Assembly: GCF_013201825.1 (NCBI RefSeq)
Contig: NZ_CP053836.1
Coordinates: 2,294,001 to 2,358,000, forward strand
Length of the DNA stretch: 64,000 nucleotides
Source of the DNA: Halarcobacter ebronensis
Lineage (GTDB): Bacteria > Campylobacterota > Campylobacteria > Campylobacterales > Arcobacteraceae
Reading direction: 5' to 3'
In this document: piece by piece, positions 1 through 8,914 of the stretch
Layout: each line of letters starts with the position of its first letter
How positions within the stretch are numbered: the first letter of the stretch is position 1
Made by a program: the position numbers and the translations under genes
The notes under the pieces: model-generated
Database searches by the model: none
What the model saw: only the letters and a program-made list of their open reading frames with translations
Told to the model about the DNA's origin: nothing

Positions 1-1
1 A

Positions 2-190
2 ATTGTAATAGCACATAGACTCTCAACCATAGCCCATGCTGATAATATCTTAGTAATAGAAGATGGAAAATTAAAAGAGAGAGGAACACATATTGAATTA
101 ATGGCTAAAAAAGAGAAATACTACTCTATGGTTCAAGCTCAAGAAAGAACTAAAGAATGGAATTCAATAACAAAGAAAAAAAATGAATAA
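2..190 (+). CDS. ABC transporter ATP-binding subunit, C-terminal end (5' truncated by window)
   Basis: Only the last 62 codons are present. The readable segment starts with the H-loop, [20 protein letters not shown], followed by the [14 protein letters not shown] stretch typical of fused permease/ATPase ABC exporters (the ABCB/MsbA-like class). The stop codon lies inside the start of the next gene, so the two overlap by 8 bp and are probably translationally coupled. Next to siderophore genes it may be one of the paired siderophore-handling ABC proteins, as PchH/PchI are in pyochelin clusters. That role is inferred from context, because the membrane domain is outside the window. Confidence 0.85.
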   Translation: MVIAHRLSTIAHADNILVIEDGKLKERGTHIELMAKKEKYYSMVQAQERTKEWNSITKKKNE

Positions 191-1436
191 AAAGAAATTA
201 TCAATAAATCAGATAATTTTATTGTTTAGTTTATATACTACACAATATTTGGGTTTAGCATTTTTTAGTGTTGCTCTTATAGGTATTTTAAGACAAGAAG
301 ATATGCCCCTAGAGCAACTAGGGCTGATTTATATGTTAGGACTTTTTTGGGTGTTTAGATTTTTGTGGGCTCCTTTTATTGATAAAATTAAATTTAAAAA
401 TATAGGTCACTACAAAGGATGGATTATAATATTTCAATCCCTTATGGTAATAGTATTAATAGCAATATCTATGTTTGATGTTGCAACCCAATTAAGTATA
501 ATTATTTTTTTAAGTCTATTTTTTGCATTTTTTGCATCTTCACAAAATATTGCTCTGGATGCCCTTGTATATAAAAGTACCTTTAAAAGTCAAAGGTCAC
601 TAGCACTATCAATTAAAACATCAAGTGGACTTATAGGGATGGTATTAGGTGGAGGAGTGGGATTAATTATTTACTCCTATACAAATTGGCAATATACTAT
701 TCTACTTATATCCTTTGTAACCTCACTATCATTAATACAACTATTTTTTTATAAAGAACCACAAATTAAAGAGAAAATAATGGGTGAGAATAAAATTGAT
801 TTCAGACAATATATAGAGTTTTGGAGAGGTAAAAAAAGGAAAATGTGGTTAGTTCTTCTATTAATATATCCTGCAAGTATTGCCTCTGCATATGGAATGA
901 CTACTCCAATTTTGGTAGATTTAGGATGGAGCTTGGATAAAATTGGATACATTGTAAATATTATTGGTTATGGTTTTGGAATTATTGCATCTTTTTGTGC
1001 CACATGGTTTATAAAATATTTTGGTAAAAAAAATAGTTTAGTTATTGCAGCCATTGGTCAAAGTATTGGTGCTCTTCTACTTTTGGTACTTTTTTATGAC
1101 TCAAGCGATTATGTAGTAATGTTTGTTGTTGGATTTATTTTTGTTTTTTATACTCCCTCTGCTGTTATTATGTCAACTTTAATGATGAATCAAGCTTCAA
1201 AAAAATCCCCTGCAGCACAATTTGCTATACAACATAGCTTTTTTATGTTTGCAGGAATATTTTTTACTAGTATTTCCTTAACACTATCAGGTATTTTTGG
1301 TTATTCAAATGTGATTATAATCTGCTCACTTATTGGAGGTTCTGCTGCATTATTATCTTTAAAAATTGAGAATATAACAAAAAAGGAGGTTCAAAATACA
1401 GATGATAGAGCTACTATTATTAGCCCTAGCACTTAG
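183..1436 (+). CDS. MFS siderophore permease, RhtX/FptX-like (paralog 1)
   Basis: A 417-residue membrane protein with about 12 hydrophobic segments and the AmpG/RhtX-like start [20 protein letters not shown] followed by [15 protein letters not shown]. RhtX and FptX are single-polypeptide inner-membrane importers for ferric siderophores (rhizobactin, pyochelin). It is closely similar along its length to the permease at 5348-6568, including shared blocks such as [20 protein letters not shown]. The gene overlaps the ABC gene upstream and the mntP gene downstream, so it sits inside an operon. The substrate is inferred from the TonB receptor and the PchR-like regulator beside it. Confidence 0.75.
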   Translation: MNKKKLSINQIILLFSLYTTQYLGLAFFSVALIGILRQEDMPLEQLGLIYMLGLFWVFRFLWAPFIDKIKFKNIGHYKGWIIIFQSLMVIVLIAISMFDVATQLSIIIFLSLFFAFFASSQNIALDALVYKSTFKSQRSLALSIKTSSGLIGMVLGGGVGLIIYSYTNWQYTILLISFVTSLSLIQLFFYKEPQIKEKIMGENKIDFRQYIEFWRGKKRKMWLVLLLIYPASIASAYGMTTPILVDLGWSLDKIGYIVNIIGYGFGIIASFCATWFIKYFGKKNSLVIAAIGQSIGALLLLVLFYDSSDYVVMFVVGFIFVFYTPSAVIMSTLMMNQASKKSPAAQFAIQHSFFMFAGIFFTSISLTLSGIFGYSNVIIICSLIGGSAALLSLKIENITKKEVQNTDDRATIISPST

Positions 1437-1941
1437 CATGGATGCCTTTGCTGTATCCATTGGACTTGGAATAAAAAATACTAAAAATATAAAAATATTA
1501 GCAATTAAAACAGGCCTATTCTTTGGTATGTTTCAGGCACTTATGCCTTTTATTGGTTATATGGGTGGTGTGGGTTTAAAGCAATATATACAAGGATATG
1601 ACTCTATTATAGCTTTTATATTACTTTTGATTATTGGTTCTAAAATGATTTATGAGTCTTTTGGAGAGAATATTGAAGAGGATATCACTTTAATATCTAA
1701 TAAGCTATTATTAATACTTGCAATAGCCACAAGTATTGATGCAATGGCTGCAGGTTTTACATTACATCTTCTAAATGTTACAGTTTATACTGCACTATTT
1801 ATCATTGGAGTTACAACTTTTTTTATATCAATATTTGGAATATATATTGGTAAAAAAGGAGGTAACAAATATGAAAGCAAAGCTGAATTACTAGGGGGAT
1901 TGATACTTATTTTAATTGGTTTTAAAATTTTATTACTTTAA
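1402..1941 (+). CDS. mntP: Putative manganese efflux pump MntP
   Basis: 179 residues with six hydrophobic segments. The N-terminus [20 protein letters not shown] and the repeated ATSIDAMAAGF motif near residue 113 match the MntP (YebN) family, which exports Mn2+ across the inner membrane using conserved membrane aspartates (D14 and D118 region). The start at 1402 is supported by a strong GGAGG ribosome-binding site at 1385-1389, although it lies 35 bp inside the end of the permease gene. Manganese export next to iron import fits metal balance, but the link is only positional. No manganese riboswitch is visible upstream. Confidence 0.9.
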   Translation: MIELLLLALALSMDAFAVSIGLGIKNTKNIKILAIKTGLFFGMFQALMPFIGYMGGVGLKQYIQGYDSIIAFILLLIIGSKMIYESFGENIEEDITLISNKLLLILAIATSIDAMAAGFTLHLLNVTVYTALFIIGVTTFFISIFGIYIGKKGGNKYESKAELLGGLILILIGFKILLL

Positions 1942-2001
1942 TAAAATGCTTTAAATAAATATAAAAATATTTCATACAACTTTTCAAAGTTAGTGTAATC
2001 T

Positions 2002-2034
2002 AACTTATAAAGAGAAAATCTCTTTATAAGTTTT
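2002..2034. terminator. Bidirectional terminator between mntP and the siderophore receptor
   Basis: Perfect 14-bp inverted repeat (2002-2015 with 2019-2032) around an AAA loop, followed by T residues on the plus strand. It lies between convergent genes and abuts the receptor stop codon. Confidence 0.75.
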
Positions 2035-2035
2035 C

Positions 2036-4102
2036 CTAAAATCTATATCTAAGTCCTATTCCAATGGTTCTTTGATCAGCAAAAGTAGCAAGGGATACAA
2101 TTGAACTTGATTGATAATATGTTATATACTCTTCATTTGTTAAATTCTTAGCATATGCAAAGATATCAAAATTTGAATATTTATAACCTACTTTGGCATC
2201 AATTGTCGTATATCCTTTATTTTTTAAGAATTTTTTTTGTCTATCATCATAAAAATATAAAGAACCTTGATTTTTTATATCACCCCTTGCATAAAAACCA
2301 CTTGGATGGTAGTATGATATACTCAAACTTGCTGTATGAGATGGAGTATTTTCTATTTTATTTCCACTAAAATTATAATCCCCTGCATCATAAGAATCAT
2401 ATTTTGTATCTATAAAACCTAATGCTCCATTTACCTCTATTGTATCTGTTGGTAGATAAGTAAAATCAAACTCTATACCTTGAGAATGTGCTTTATCGGC
2501 ATTATCAGTATAATAATTTCCTAATACTTGTTTATAAATATGAATATCATTTATATTCATTCTAAATATTGAAGCATTTAAGATAAGATTATCAAAAATA
2601 CTCTTTATTCCAATCTCATAGTTTGTAGATTTTTGTGGTTCAAATCTGTTATTCTCAACATTTGAAGAAGAAGCAAAGCTATTGAAACCACCTGCCATAT
2701 AACCTTTTGACACAGATAAATAAGTAGATAAATTATCATTTATTTTATAAGATAGCGCACCTTTAGGAATAAACACATCCCATGTCTTATCTGCATTAAA
2801 ATCAAAGCTTGAAGAACCATCCACTGTCATATCTATCTCTTTTTTTACTCTTTGATATCTAGCTCCTAATGTTAAATCAAAACTACTATTTAAAGGTATC
2901 ATCATCTGAGTAAATATTGCACTTGTACTATTGTCACTACTTGAAGTTGCGTTTGCATACGCAGCTTTTACTCCTGATACATAAAGTGTTTGACTATAAG
3001 GATCCTCTTTGATTTTCTCAGAATCAAAATATACTCCCCCTATCCATCTAAGATTCTCACTTTTATTTGATACTCTTATCTCGTTAGTATAAGTCTCAGT
3101 ATTTGTATTTCGAGTCATAAAAGAACCATCAAGAGATGTATTAGCTGTAAAATCAATATCATAAGTACTTTTAAAATCTGTATCTTTATGTGAGGTAATT
3201 GCCTCAATAAGATAGTTATCTGTTTCATATTTCAAATTCAAACTTTGAGTATCTATCTCATTATTTTCAATTGTGGGCATATCAAAATTTGCATTTTTTA
3301 CAGAATTTTTACTAAATTGATCTAAACTTACAACATTTTGCATTACACTATAATTTCCCCAATAATTTTTTCTTTTTTCTCTTTTTATTACCAATTTCGT
3401 AGAAAAATTATCGGTAGCCTTAAAATATAAAGAAGACCCTAACTTATAACTATTCTCCTTTGCAGCTTTATCATTACCATTGTAATTATTTGTAATCCAA
3501 CCTTCATCAGAAGATATTTCACTATTCAAATTCAAAAAAAGTTTATCTTTAAGTATTGGAGTATTTATATTAAAAGTTTCTCTGTTATAGTTATTAGTTC
3601 CATATTCAAAACCAATACTCCCATTTGTTTCATTTGCTGGGGCTTTTGTTATTATATTAATAACACCTCCAATAGCATCCTTACCATACAAAGTTCCTTG
3701 AGGGCCTCTTAATACTTCAATTTTTTCTATATTTTCCATAGAAATTTCAAATGCATTTCTACTACTTGTGGGAACCCCATCCACATAGATTACAATTGGG
3801 TTTGAATTGGTAAACATTGAAGTATTTAATCCCCTAAAATTTATAGCTCCTCCATGATTTTCTGGATTCATATACATATTAGGAATTATATCTATTACAT
3901 CAGAAACCGTTTTTATTCCCTTGTTTTCTATGGTTTCAGCATCAATTATAGTAATACTTTGGGGAACATCTTTAATGTTCTCTTCAATTTTATTTGCAGT
4001 CACTGTGATTTCATCCAAGTTATTAATTGAATTGTTTGCAAAAAGAGTTTGACAATTAATTATTACAAGTAAAAAAATCATTAAATTTTTTTTTGAATAC
4101 AT
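2036..4102 (-). CDS. TonB-dependent siderophore receptor
   Basis: 688 residues. An N-terminal signal peptide ends near ...CQTLFA. A plug domain follows (DEITVTANKIEENIKDVPQS, then RGPQGTLYGKDAIGGVINII), and then a long beta-barrel ending in the aromatic residue F, as outer-membrane barrels do. The plug resembles ferric-siderophore receptors of the FyuA/FptA kind. It is transcribed away from the AraC-family regulator, with the shared operator-like element at 4158-4186 between them. This is the layout of pyochelin/yersiniabactin loci, where the regulator activates receptor expression when ferric siderophore is present. The exact ligand cannot be read from the sequence. Confidence 0.85.
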   Translation of the reverse strand: MYSKKNLMIFLLVIINCQTLFANNSINNLDEITVTANKIEENIKDVPQSITIIDAETIENKGIKTVSDVIDIIPNMYMNPENHGGAINFRGLNTSMFTNSNPIVIYVDGVPTSSRNAFEISMENIEKIEVLRGPQGTLYGKDAIGGVINIITKAPANETNGSIGFEYGTNNYNRETFNINTPILKDKLFLNLNSEISSDEGWITNNYNGNDKAAKENSYKLGSSLYFKATDNFSTKLVIKREKRKNYWGNYSVMQNVVSLDQFSKNSVKNANFDMPTIENNEIDTQSLNLKYETDNYLIEAITSHKDTDFKSTYDIDFTANTSLDGSFMTRNTNTETYTNEIRVSNKSENLRWIGGVYFDSEKIKEDPYSQTLYVSGVKAAYANATSSSDNSTSAIFTQMMIPLNSSFDLTLGARYQRVKKEIDMTVDGSSSFDFNADKTWDVFIPKGALSYKINDNLSTYLSVSKGYMAGGFNSFASSSNVENNRFEPQKSTNYEIGIKSIFDNLILNASIFRMNINDIHIYKQVLGNYYTDNADKAHSQGIEFDFTYLPTDTIEVNGALGFIDTKYDSYDAGDYNFSGNKIENTPSHTASLSISYYHPSGFYARGDIKNQGSLYFYDDRQKKFLKNKGYTTIDAKVGYKYSNFDIFAYAKNLTNEEYITYYQSSSIVSLATFADQRTIGIGLRYRF

Positions 4103-4157
4103 CTATTCTCCTATATTAATGGTATTTTAAGCATAATTATATTTTAATTAATACTAA

Positions 4158-4186
4158 TTATCAATATTTATATATGAATAGAAGGA
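4158..4186 (-). promoter_or_regulatory. Bipartite operator-like element upstream of the receptor gene
   Basis: Read on the minus strand it is TCCTTCTATTCATA, six variable bases, then TATTGATAA, 55 bp before the receptor start. The same two blocks with the same spacing occur at 5244-5272 upstream of the second permease. The first block is a candidate binding site for the neighbouring PchR-like AraC protein. The second (TTGATAAT-like) could be a -10 region or half of a Fur box. Confidence 0.55.
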
Positions 4187-4211
4187 ATATTTTAATGACT
4201 AAAGGTAATAA

Positions 4212-5207
4212 ATGAGCAGATATCTTTCATCAAATCAACTTTGGGATACCATTTGTAAAAAATTATGTTATCCAAATAGTAATAGAGGGAAAAATAATAT
4301 TTCCATTAAAGATGATTATGGAGAAATAAATATTAATCATTTTAGTACAGGATTTGGAATTATTTACTCCTCTTTTATTGCAAATTTCTATGAAGATACT
4401 ATTGTTGAAAATTGTAATTCATATAACTCATCCTTTCTTAGTTTTAATACTGGAAATACAATTTATATGAAAGATTCTTTTATCAAAAACGAGATGCAAT
4501 GGGATTCCAACATTTGTCTAAACGGAGAACAATATTCAGGACATATTTCCCTTTCTAAACACAAAAAAAATCAACGAGTAATGATGCACTATATTGGTTT
4601 TGACAACAGTTTATTTAAAGATTTTACACAAAATAATCAAAATTACAAAAATATAAAACCTCTATATAAGGGTGAAAGAATAGAAGTAAATTTTAATAAT
4701 CATATTAATACTCACCAAAAAACTCTTCTTAATGATTTATTAGTTACCTCTGCATTAGAGGATAAACTTCAGACTCTATATTTAGAATCAAAACTTTTAG
4801 AACTTATTTATGCAAGTGTAAATTCTGTTGAAAATCAAAATAGAACAAATGAGATCTACTTAAGTTCACAAGATATAGAATCTTTAAACAGAGCTAAAAA
4901 AATTTTAATTGAAAATATAACAAATCCTCCATCTTTAAAAGAATTGGCTTACAAATCAGCAATAAATGAATTTAAACTAAAAAAAGGGTTTAAACAACTT
5001 TTTGGGAATACAGTTTATGGATTTCTACAAGAGTATAGATTGAATAAGGCTAAAAAGCTTCTTGAATCCAATGAGATAAATATAAACGAAGCCTCTTTAA
5101 TAGTTGGATATAAATGTTCAAGTCATTTTAGTAGAATATTTAAAAATCAGTTTGGAATAACTCCATTAGAGATAAAAAAAGAGAATCGTTGTAAAGTTTA
5201 TTGCTAA
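4212..5207 (+). CDS. AraC-family regulator, PchR-like
   Basis: 331 residues. The last ~105 residues hold two helix-turn-helix motifs in the AraC pattern (PSLKELAYKSAINEFKLKKG and INEASLIVGYKCSSHFSRIF, ending FGITPLEI). The N-terminal ~200 residues would be the ligand-sensing part, as in PchR and YbtA, which bind the ferric siderophore. The start at 4212 has an AAAGG ribosome-binding site at 4201-4205. It lies between two uptake units that share an operator-like element, so it is the likely activator of both and perhaps of itself. Confidence 0.85.
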   Translation: MSRYLSSNQLWDTICKKLCYPNSNRGKNNISIKDDYGEININHFSTGFGIIYSSFIANFYEDTIVENCNSYNSSFLSFNTGNTIYMKDSFIKNEMQWDSNICLNGEQYSGHISLSKHKKNQRVMMHYIGFDNSLFKDFTQNNQNYKNIKPLYKGERIEVNFNNHINTHQKTLLNDLLVTSALEDKLQTLYLESKLLELIYASVNSVENQNRTNEIYLSSQDIESLNRAKKILIENITNPPSLKELAYKSAINEFKLKKGFKQLFGNTVYGFLQEYRLNKAKKLLESNEININEASLIVGYKCSSHFSRIFKNQFGITPLEIKKENRCKVYC

Positions 5208-5243
5208 TTTATTATTCTAATTTCCCTTTGGAATAAAAAAAAA

Positions 5244-5272
5244 TCCTTCTATTCATACTCTAGTATTGATAA
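5244..5272 (+). promoter_or_regulatory. Bipartite operator-like element upstream of the second permease
   Basis: TCCTTCTATTCATA, six bases, then TATTGATAA, 75 bp before the ATG at 5348. It is identical in both blocks and in spacing to the element at 4158-4186 and is oriented toward the regulated gene in each case, as expected for one activator serving two promoters. Confidence 0.55.
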
Positions 5273-5347
5273 GATCTATTATTTAATATATAAATACTGA
5301 ACTATTTGAAAATAGATTTGATTGTAATATTAAAAGGAAAAAATTAA

Positions 5348-6568
5348 ATGAAAAAAAAACTTAATATTAAAGACTTGTCACTACTACTTAGCCTCTATAC
5401 CTCACAATATATCGGATTAGCTTTTTTTATGCAAGCTCTAATTGGTATACTTAGACAAAATGGTGTTTCCTTAGAAAATTTAGGTATTATTTATATGCTT
5501 GGACTATTTTGGGTATTTAGATTCTTGTGGGCACCATTTATAGATAAAATAGAATTTAAAAAAATTGGTCATTATAAAGGTTGGATTATAATATTTCAAT
5601 TTTTAATGACTATTATTCTTCTTGTTGTATCTATTTTTAATGTAATTAATGATCTTAAAACAATTATTATTTTAAGTATTCTATTTGCTTTTTTATCTTC
5701 TTCTCAAAGTATTGCACTTGATGGTTTTGTCTATAAATCTGTTTTTAAAAAACAAAGAGCAATTGCAATGTCTATTAAAACCTCAAGTGGTTTTATAGGA
5801 ATGGTTTTAGGTGGTGGGGTAGGATTAATTCTTTATACGCATATAGGTTGGATGTTCACACTAATAATTGTTGCTACAACTATGTTTATAGCACTTATTC
5901 AAATGCTATTTTATAAAGAGACAAAAACTAAAAAAGAGAATATACAAAAAAGTATTGATTATAAACAGTATATAAATTTTTGGAAAAGTAAGAAAAAATT
6001 ACAATGGCTAATATTATTACTTCTATATCCAGCCTCTATTAGTGCAGCTTATGGAATGAGTACACCCATTCTAGTTGATTTAGGATGGAGTTTAGATAAA
6101 ATAGGTTTTATTGTACATATTGTAGGTTATAGTATAGGAATACTTGCATCATTTACCAGTTCATGGTTTATTAAAAAATTTGGGAAGAAATATATTTTAA
6201 TTGGCGCTGCAATAGGACAAACATTAGGAACATTACTTTTATTAGTGTTATTCCATGATAGCAGTAATCTAACAACAATTTTAGTAATTGGATTCATATT
6301 TTCATCATATACGCCTTCTATGGTAATTATGTCAACATTTATGATGAATCAATCTTCACAAAAATCTCCTGCATCACAATTTGCCATACAACATAGTATA
6401 TTCTCATTTTCAGGAATAATCTTTAGTTCTTTGTCAGTCTCTTTATCAGGTATTTTTGGATATGAAAATATAATACTTACTTGTTCTTTTATTGGTTTAT
6501 TTGCTGTCTATATGTCAACAAAGATAGATAAAATAGTTAATATAAATACCTATTCTATAAAAAAGTAG
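5348..6568 (+). CDS. MFS siderophore permease, RhtX/FptX-like (paralog 2)
   Basis: 406 residues with about 12 membrane segments. It is a clear paralog of the permease at 183-1436 (shared blocks [20 protein letters not shown] and [20 protein letters not shown]). Unlike the first copy it stands alone, behind its own promoter region carrying the shared 29-bp element. It probably carries the ferric siderophore, or a variant of it, across the inner membrane. Two copies in one locus may mean two substrates, or import versus export. The sequence does not decide. Confidence 0.75.
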   Translation: MKKKLNIKDLSLLLSLYTSQYIGLAFFMQALIGILRQNGVSLENLGIIYMLGLFWVFRFLWAPFIDKIEFKKIGHYKGWIIIFQFLMTIILLVVSIFNVINDLKTIIILSILFAFLSSSQSIALDGFVYKSVFKKQRAIAMSIKTSSGFIGMVLGGGVGLILYTHIGWMFTLIIVATTMFIALIQMLFYKETKTKKENIQKSIDYKQYINFWKSKKKLQWLILLLLYPASISAAYGMSTPILVDLGWSLDKIGFIVHIVGYSIGILASFTSSWFIKKFGKKYILIGAAIGQTLGTLLLLVLFHDSSNLTTILVIGFIFSSYTPSMVIMSTFMMNQSSQKSPASQFAIQHSIFSFSGIIFSSLSVSLSGIFGYENIILTCSFIGLFAVYMSTKIDKIVNINTYSIKK

Positions 6569-6590
6569 TAATCAATTTTTTAAATTTATT

Positions 6591-6620
6591 AAGTTTCTAA
6601 ATGTCAATATTTAGAAACTT
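6591..6620. terminator. Bidirectional terminator
   Basis: Perfect 12-bp inverted repeat AAGTTTCTAAAT / ATTTAGAAACTT with a 6-base loop, between two convergent genes. Confidence 0.75.
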
Positions 6621-6626
6621 TATAAT

Positions 6627-6968
6627 TTATTTTACTTTTGCTAGTTTATCCTGTACAAAATCACTAAAAATATTCAATATAATTTTATTCTCTTTTGTTT
6701 TATAAACAGAGATATGTTGATCTTCTAATTTTTTAACAGGTAAACAACTACCATCAGGAGTAACAAGTACATTAAAATGACTAGTTTTACAATATTTTAT
6801 AAAATTCTTTTTATGCGATGGATTATAAGGGTTAAGAACCATGTCAACAGAGTCAATATTTTGACCTTTGCAACTAATTATAGTAAGATATTTTGACTCT
6901 TCAAAAGAGTTAATAACAGGGGAAATATAACTTAATTTCTCTTGTGTAGGAAATACGATTTTAGTCAT
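6627..6968 (-). CDS. NifX/NifB-type cofactor-binding domain protein
   Basis: 113 residues with no signal peptide. The layout (MTKIVFPTQEKLSYISPVIN, then a compact alpha/beta fold with FNVLVTPDG near the middle) fits the dinitrogenase iron-molybdenum cofactor-binding superfamily (NifX/NafY/VnfX, PF02579), whose small members bind Fe-Mo-S clusters. It is divergent from a DUF134-NifX fusion, which strengthens the family call. No nitrogenase genes are in the window, so a broader metal-cluster role is possible. The assignment is by overall pattern, not by a diagnostic residue. Confidence 0.6.
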   Translation of the reverse strand: MTKIVFPTQEKLSYISPVINSFEESKYLTIISCKGQNIDSVDMVLNPYNPSHKKNFIKYCKTSHFNVLVTPDGSCLPVKKLEDQHISVYKTKENKIILNIFSDFVQDKLAKVK

Positions 6969-7003
6969 ATTTAATTCCTTAAAAAAATAAATAAAGGGAT
7001 TTA

Positions 7004-7090
7004 AAACATCAGTCTTTCGCTAGGATGAGTGAAAAAAAGTAATGACTAGGGAAAAGACAATTATGTGTTATCCTAACTAAACTGATGTTT
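7004..7090 (-). promoter_or_regulatory. Candidate structured 5' leader of the NifX-like gene
   Basis: AAACATCAGT (7004-7013) pairs perfectly with ACTGATGTTT (7081-7090). Inside, TAGGAT (7021-7026) pairs with ATCCTA (7070-7075), leaving an apical region of 43 bases. The element ends 35 bp before the ATG at 6968 (read on the minus strand). It matches no riboswitch class that I can recall. It could be a metal- or cofactor-responsive leader, a hairpin operator, or an attenuator. Confidence 0.4.
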
Positions 7091-7225
7091 AAAAATATAT
7101 TCTGTTAAAGCTAATATTTATATACAATTTGTACAATAACGGGAACCAAAAAGGTCACCAATGAGAGAGATCACAATTTTATATTGCACCAAATGCATTA
7201 ATTAGTCAAACCTAATACTGCTTTA

Positions 7226-7268
7226 TGAACATATGACAGAATTGTATCAACTTTTTGAACATATGTCA
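7226..7268. promoter_or_regulatory. Paired 13-bp direct repeats, candidate operator for the DUF134 gene
   Basis: TGAACATATGACA (7226-7238) and TGAACATATGTCA (7256-7268) differ at one base and are exactly 30 bp apart, about three helical turns. The core ACATATGT is itself palindromic in the second copy. They lie 55 bp before the ATG at 7323, so autoregulation by the encoded helix-turn-helix protein is plausible. Confidence 0.5.
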
Positions 7269-7322
7269 AGTATTATTCAATTAAATTATGCTAAAATTAA
7301 CATTATATAAGAAGGCGTTTGC

Positions 7323-7913
7323 ATGGCAAGAGAGAAGCTTGAAAGAAAGTTAGAGTTAAAGCCCGTATCAAAATATTTCGGACCAAAAGATATTGAAGCA
7401 AAACAAGATGTAATCTTATTGCATGAAGAACTTGAAGCAATTCATTTAATGGACTCTTTTTGTATGTATCAAGAGGATGCTGCAAAAAGAATGAATGTAT
7501 CAAGAGCTACTTTTGCAAGAATTATCAAAAGTGCTAGAAAAAAGATTTCACTTGCGCTTATTACGGGAAGCAATATAAAAGTTCACGAAATAAAAAATGA
7601 ATTTCATGTCGCAGTATGCTCAAATAGTAATACTGAACTAGAATATGCAGATCCAGAAGCTAGGTATATCTGGATATTTTTTATAAAAGATTATAAATTA
7701 AAATCGGTAAACTGTATTAATAATCCTGCATATAATAATGAGGAAGATGCACCTTGTAATATTCTACCAGATGTTTTATACGATTATACAGTAAACTATT
7801 TTCTTGTGGGAGATATTGATTATGATTTAAAAATATCTCTTATTGCAAAAGGTATTTACCCTATTTTACAAGAAGAAGTTACAAAAGATAATATTGTAAG
7901 TATTTTTCAATAG
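7323..7913 (+). CDS. DUF134 (UPF0251) DNA-binding protein fused to a NifX-like domain
   Basis: 196 residues. Residues ~1-95 match the DUF134/UPF0251 family: a short basic start, then a sigma-like helix-turn-helix (YQEDAAKRMNVSRATFARII followed by KSARKKISLALITG). The remaining ~100 residues look like a NifX/FeMo-cofactor-binding domain. DUF134 proteins with this C-terminal domain are known, but I recall no settled function. The obvious inference is a transcription regulator that senses a metal cofactor. It is divergent from another NifX-like protein with repeats between them. The start is supported by a GAAGG-type site just upstream. Confidence 0.75.
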   Translation: MAREKLERKLELKPVSKYFGPKDIEAKQDVILLHEELEAIHLMDSFCMYQEDAAKRMNVSRATFARIIKSARKKISLALITGSNIKVHEIKNEFHVAVCSNSNTELEYADPEARYIWIFFIKDYKLKSVNCINNPAYNNEEDAPCNILPDVLYDYTVNYFLVGDIDYDLKISLIAKGIYPILQEEVTKDNIVSIFQ

Positions 7914-7933
7914 AAGCTTAAATAGCTTCTATT
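7909..7933. terminator. Bidirectional terminator overlapping a stop codon
   Basis: Perfect 10-bp inverted repeat AATAGAAGCT / AGCTTCTATT with a TAAAT loop. The left arm contains the stop codon of the DUF134 gene and the right arm reaches the htpX stop. Confidence 0.75.
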
Positions 7934-8783
7934 ATAAATCAAACTTTAACTCTTCAAGTCTTGCAATTCTATCTTCTGTAGTAGGATGGGTTCTAAACAG
8001 ATTTCCTAAAGAGCTTTTCATACCTGAAAAAGGGTTTATAATAAACATATGCGCAGTTTGTTCTGTTGCATTATGTAAAGGATTACCTCTTTTTGCATAA
8101 TTTTCAAGTTTTATTAAAGCACTTTGTAAACCTTCAACATTTCCTGTCATTTTAGCAGCGCCCTCATCAGCCATAAACTCTCTACTTCTACTAACAGTCA
8201 TTTGAATAACAGAAGCTGCTAACGGCAACAATATAGCCATAAGAATCATTACAATTGGGTTTCCCCCTTGTCTATTATTATTTCCACCAAACATGGCTGA
8301 AAATTGCATCATATTTGCAATCATTGCAATTGCCCCAGCAAAAACTGCTGCAATTGTTCCTATTAACATATCATAATGTTTTATATGTGAAAGTTCGTGG
8401 GCAATAACCCCTTCAAGTTCTTTTTCATTTAACATCTCATACAATCCCATTGTAACTGCAACTGCTGCATTTTCATAGTTTCTTCCTGTAGCAAAAGCAT
8501 TTGGCGTATGATCAGGTATCAAATAGACCTTTGGCATTGGAAGATTTGCTTTTTGTACTAATCTTTTTGTAATAATATAAACAGGATGTCTTGTATCTTC
8601 AATAGGTGTTGCATTATAGTGGCTTAATACCTGTTTATCAGAATAATAATATGCATAAAAATTCATTCCTGCTGCAAGCAAAAATGCAATCAACATTCCA
8701 TTTGTACCACCAAAATAGAACCCAATTGACACAAATAACACTGTTAATAGAGTTAACAAAAAAACTGTTTTTATTTGTTCCAT
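7932..8783 (-). CDS. htpX: Membrane zinc metalloprotease HtpX
   Basis: 283 residues from the chosen ATG at 8783. A longer reading from a TTG at 8795 is possible, but the AGGG site just upstream favours the ATG. The zinc motif HELSH is at residues ~129-133, with the third ligand Glu near residue 202 in [10 protein letters not shown]. There are two hydrophobic hairpins, at the N-terminus and around residues 140-195. HtpX (M48B) degrades misfolded inner-membrane proteins alongside FtsH. The gene is monocistronic and shares a terminator with its convergent neighbour. Confidence 0.93.
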   Translation of the reverse strand: MEQIKTVFLLTLLTVLFVSIGFYFGGTNGMLIAFLLAAGMNFYAYYYSDKQVLSHYNATPIEDTRHPVYIITKRLVQKANLPMPKVYLIPDHTPNAFATGRNYENAAVAVTMGLYEMLNEKELEGVIAHELSHIKHYDMLIGTIAAVFAGAIAMIANMMQFSAMFGGNNNRQGGNPIVMILMAILLPLAASVIQMTVSRSREFMADEGAAKMTGNVEGLQSALIKLENYAKRGNPLHNATEQTAHMFIINPFSGMKSSLGNLFRTHPTTEDRIARLEELKFDL

Positions 8784-8914
8784 ATCTTCCCTCAAATTTA
8801 ATATTAAATATTATCAAAATATTAGCATGATATGGTTAACAAAAATTTAATATTTTGAATTTGCAACAATATTGCAACAAAATGTTAGTAGAATTAAAGA
8901 TTAAGGAGTTTATC

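Larger units (their letters stand above)
6969..7322. other. 354-bp divergent intergenic region with two kinds of repeat
   Basis: No credible coding frame. It holds an 87-base segment closed by a 10-bp inverted repeat (7004-7090) and a 13-bp direct repeat with 30-bp period (7226-7268), each listed separately. Otherwise it is AT-rich promoter-like sequence serving the divergent genes on both sides. Confidence 0.7.

Noticed and set aside
4141-4168. Full Fur box upstream of the receptor
   Set aside because: TTGATAAT-like sequence is present, but in such AT-rich DNA it is too weak alone; it is reported only as part of the shared 29-bp element.
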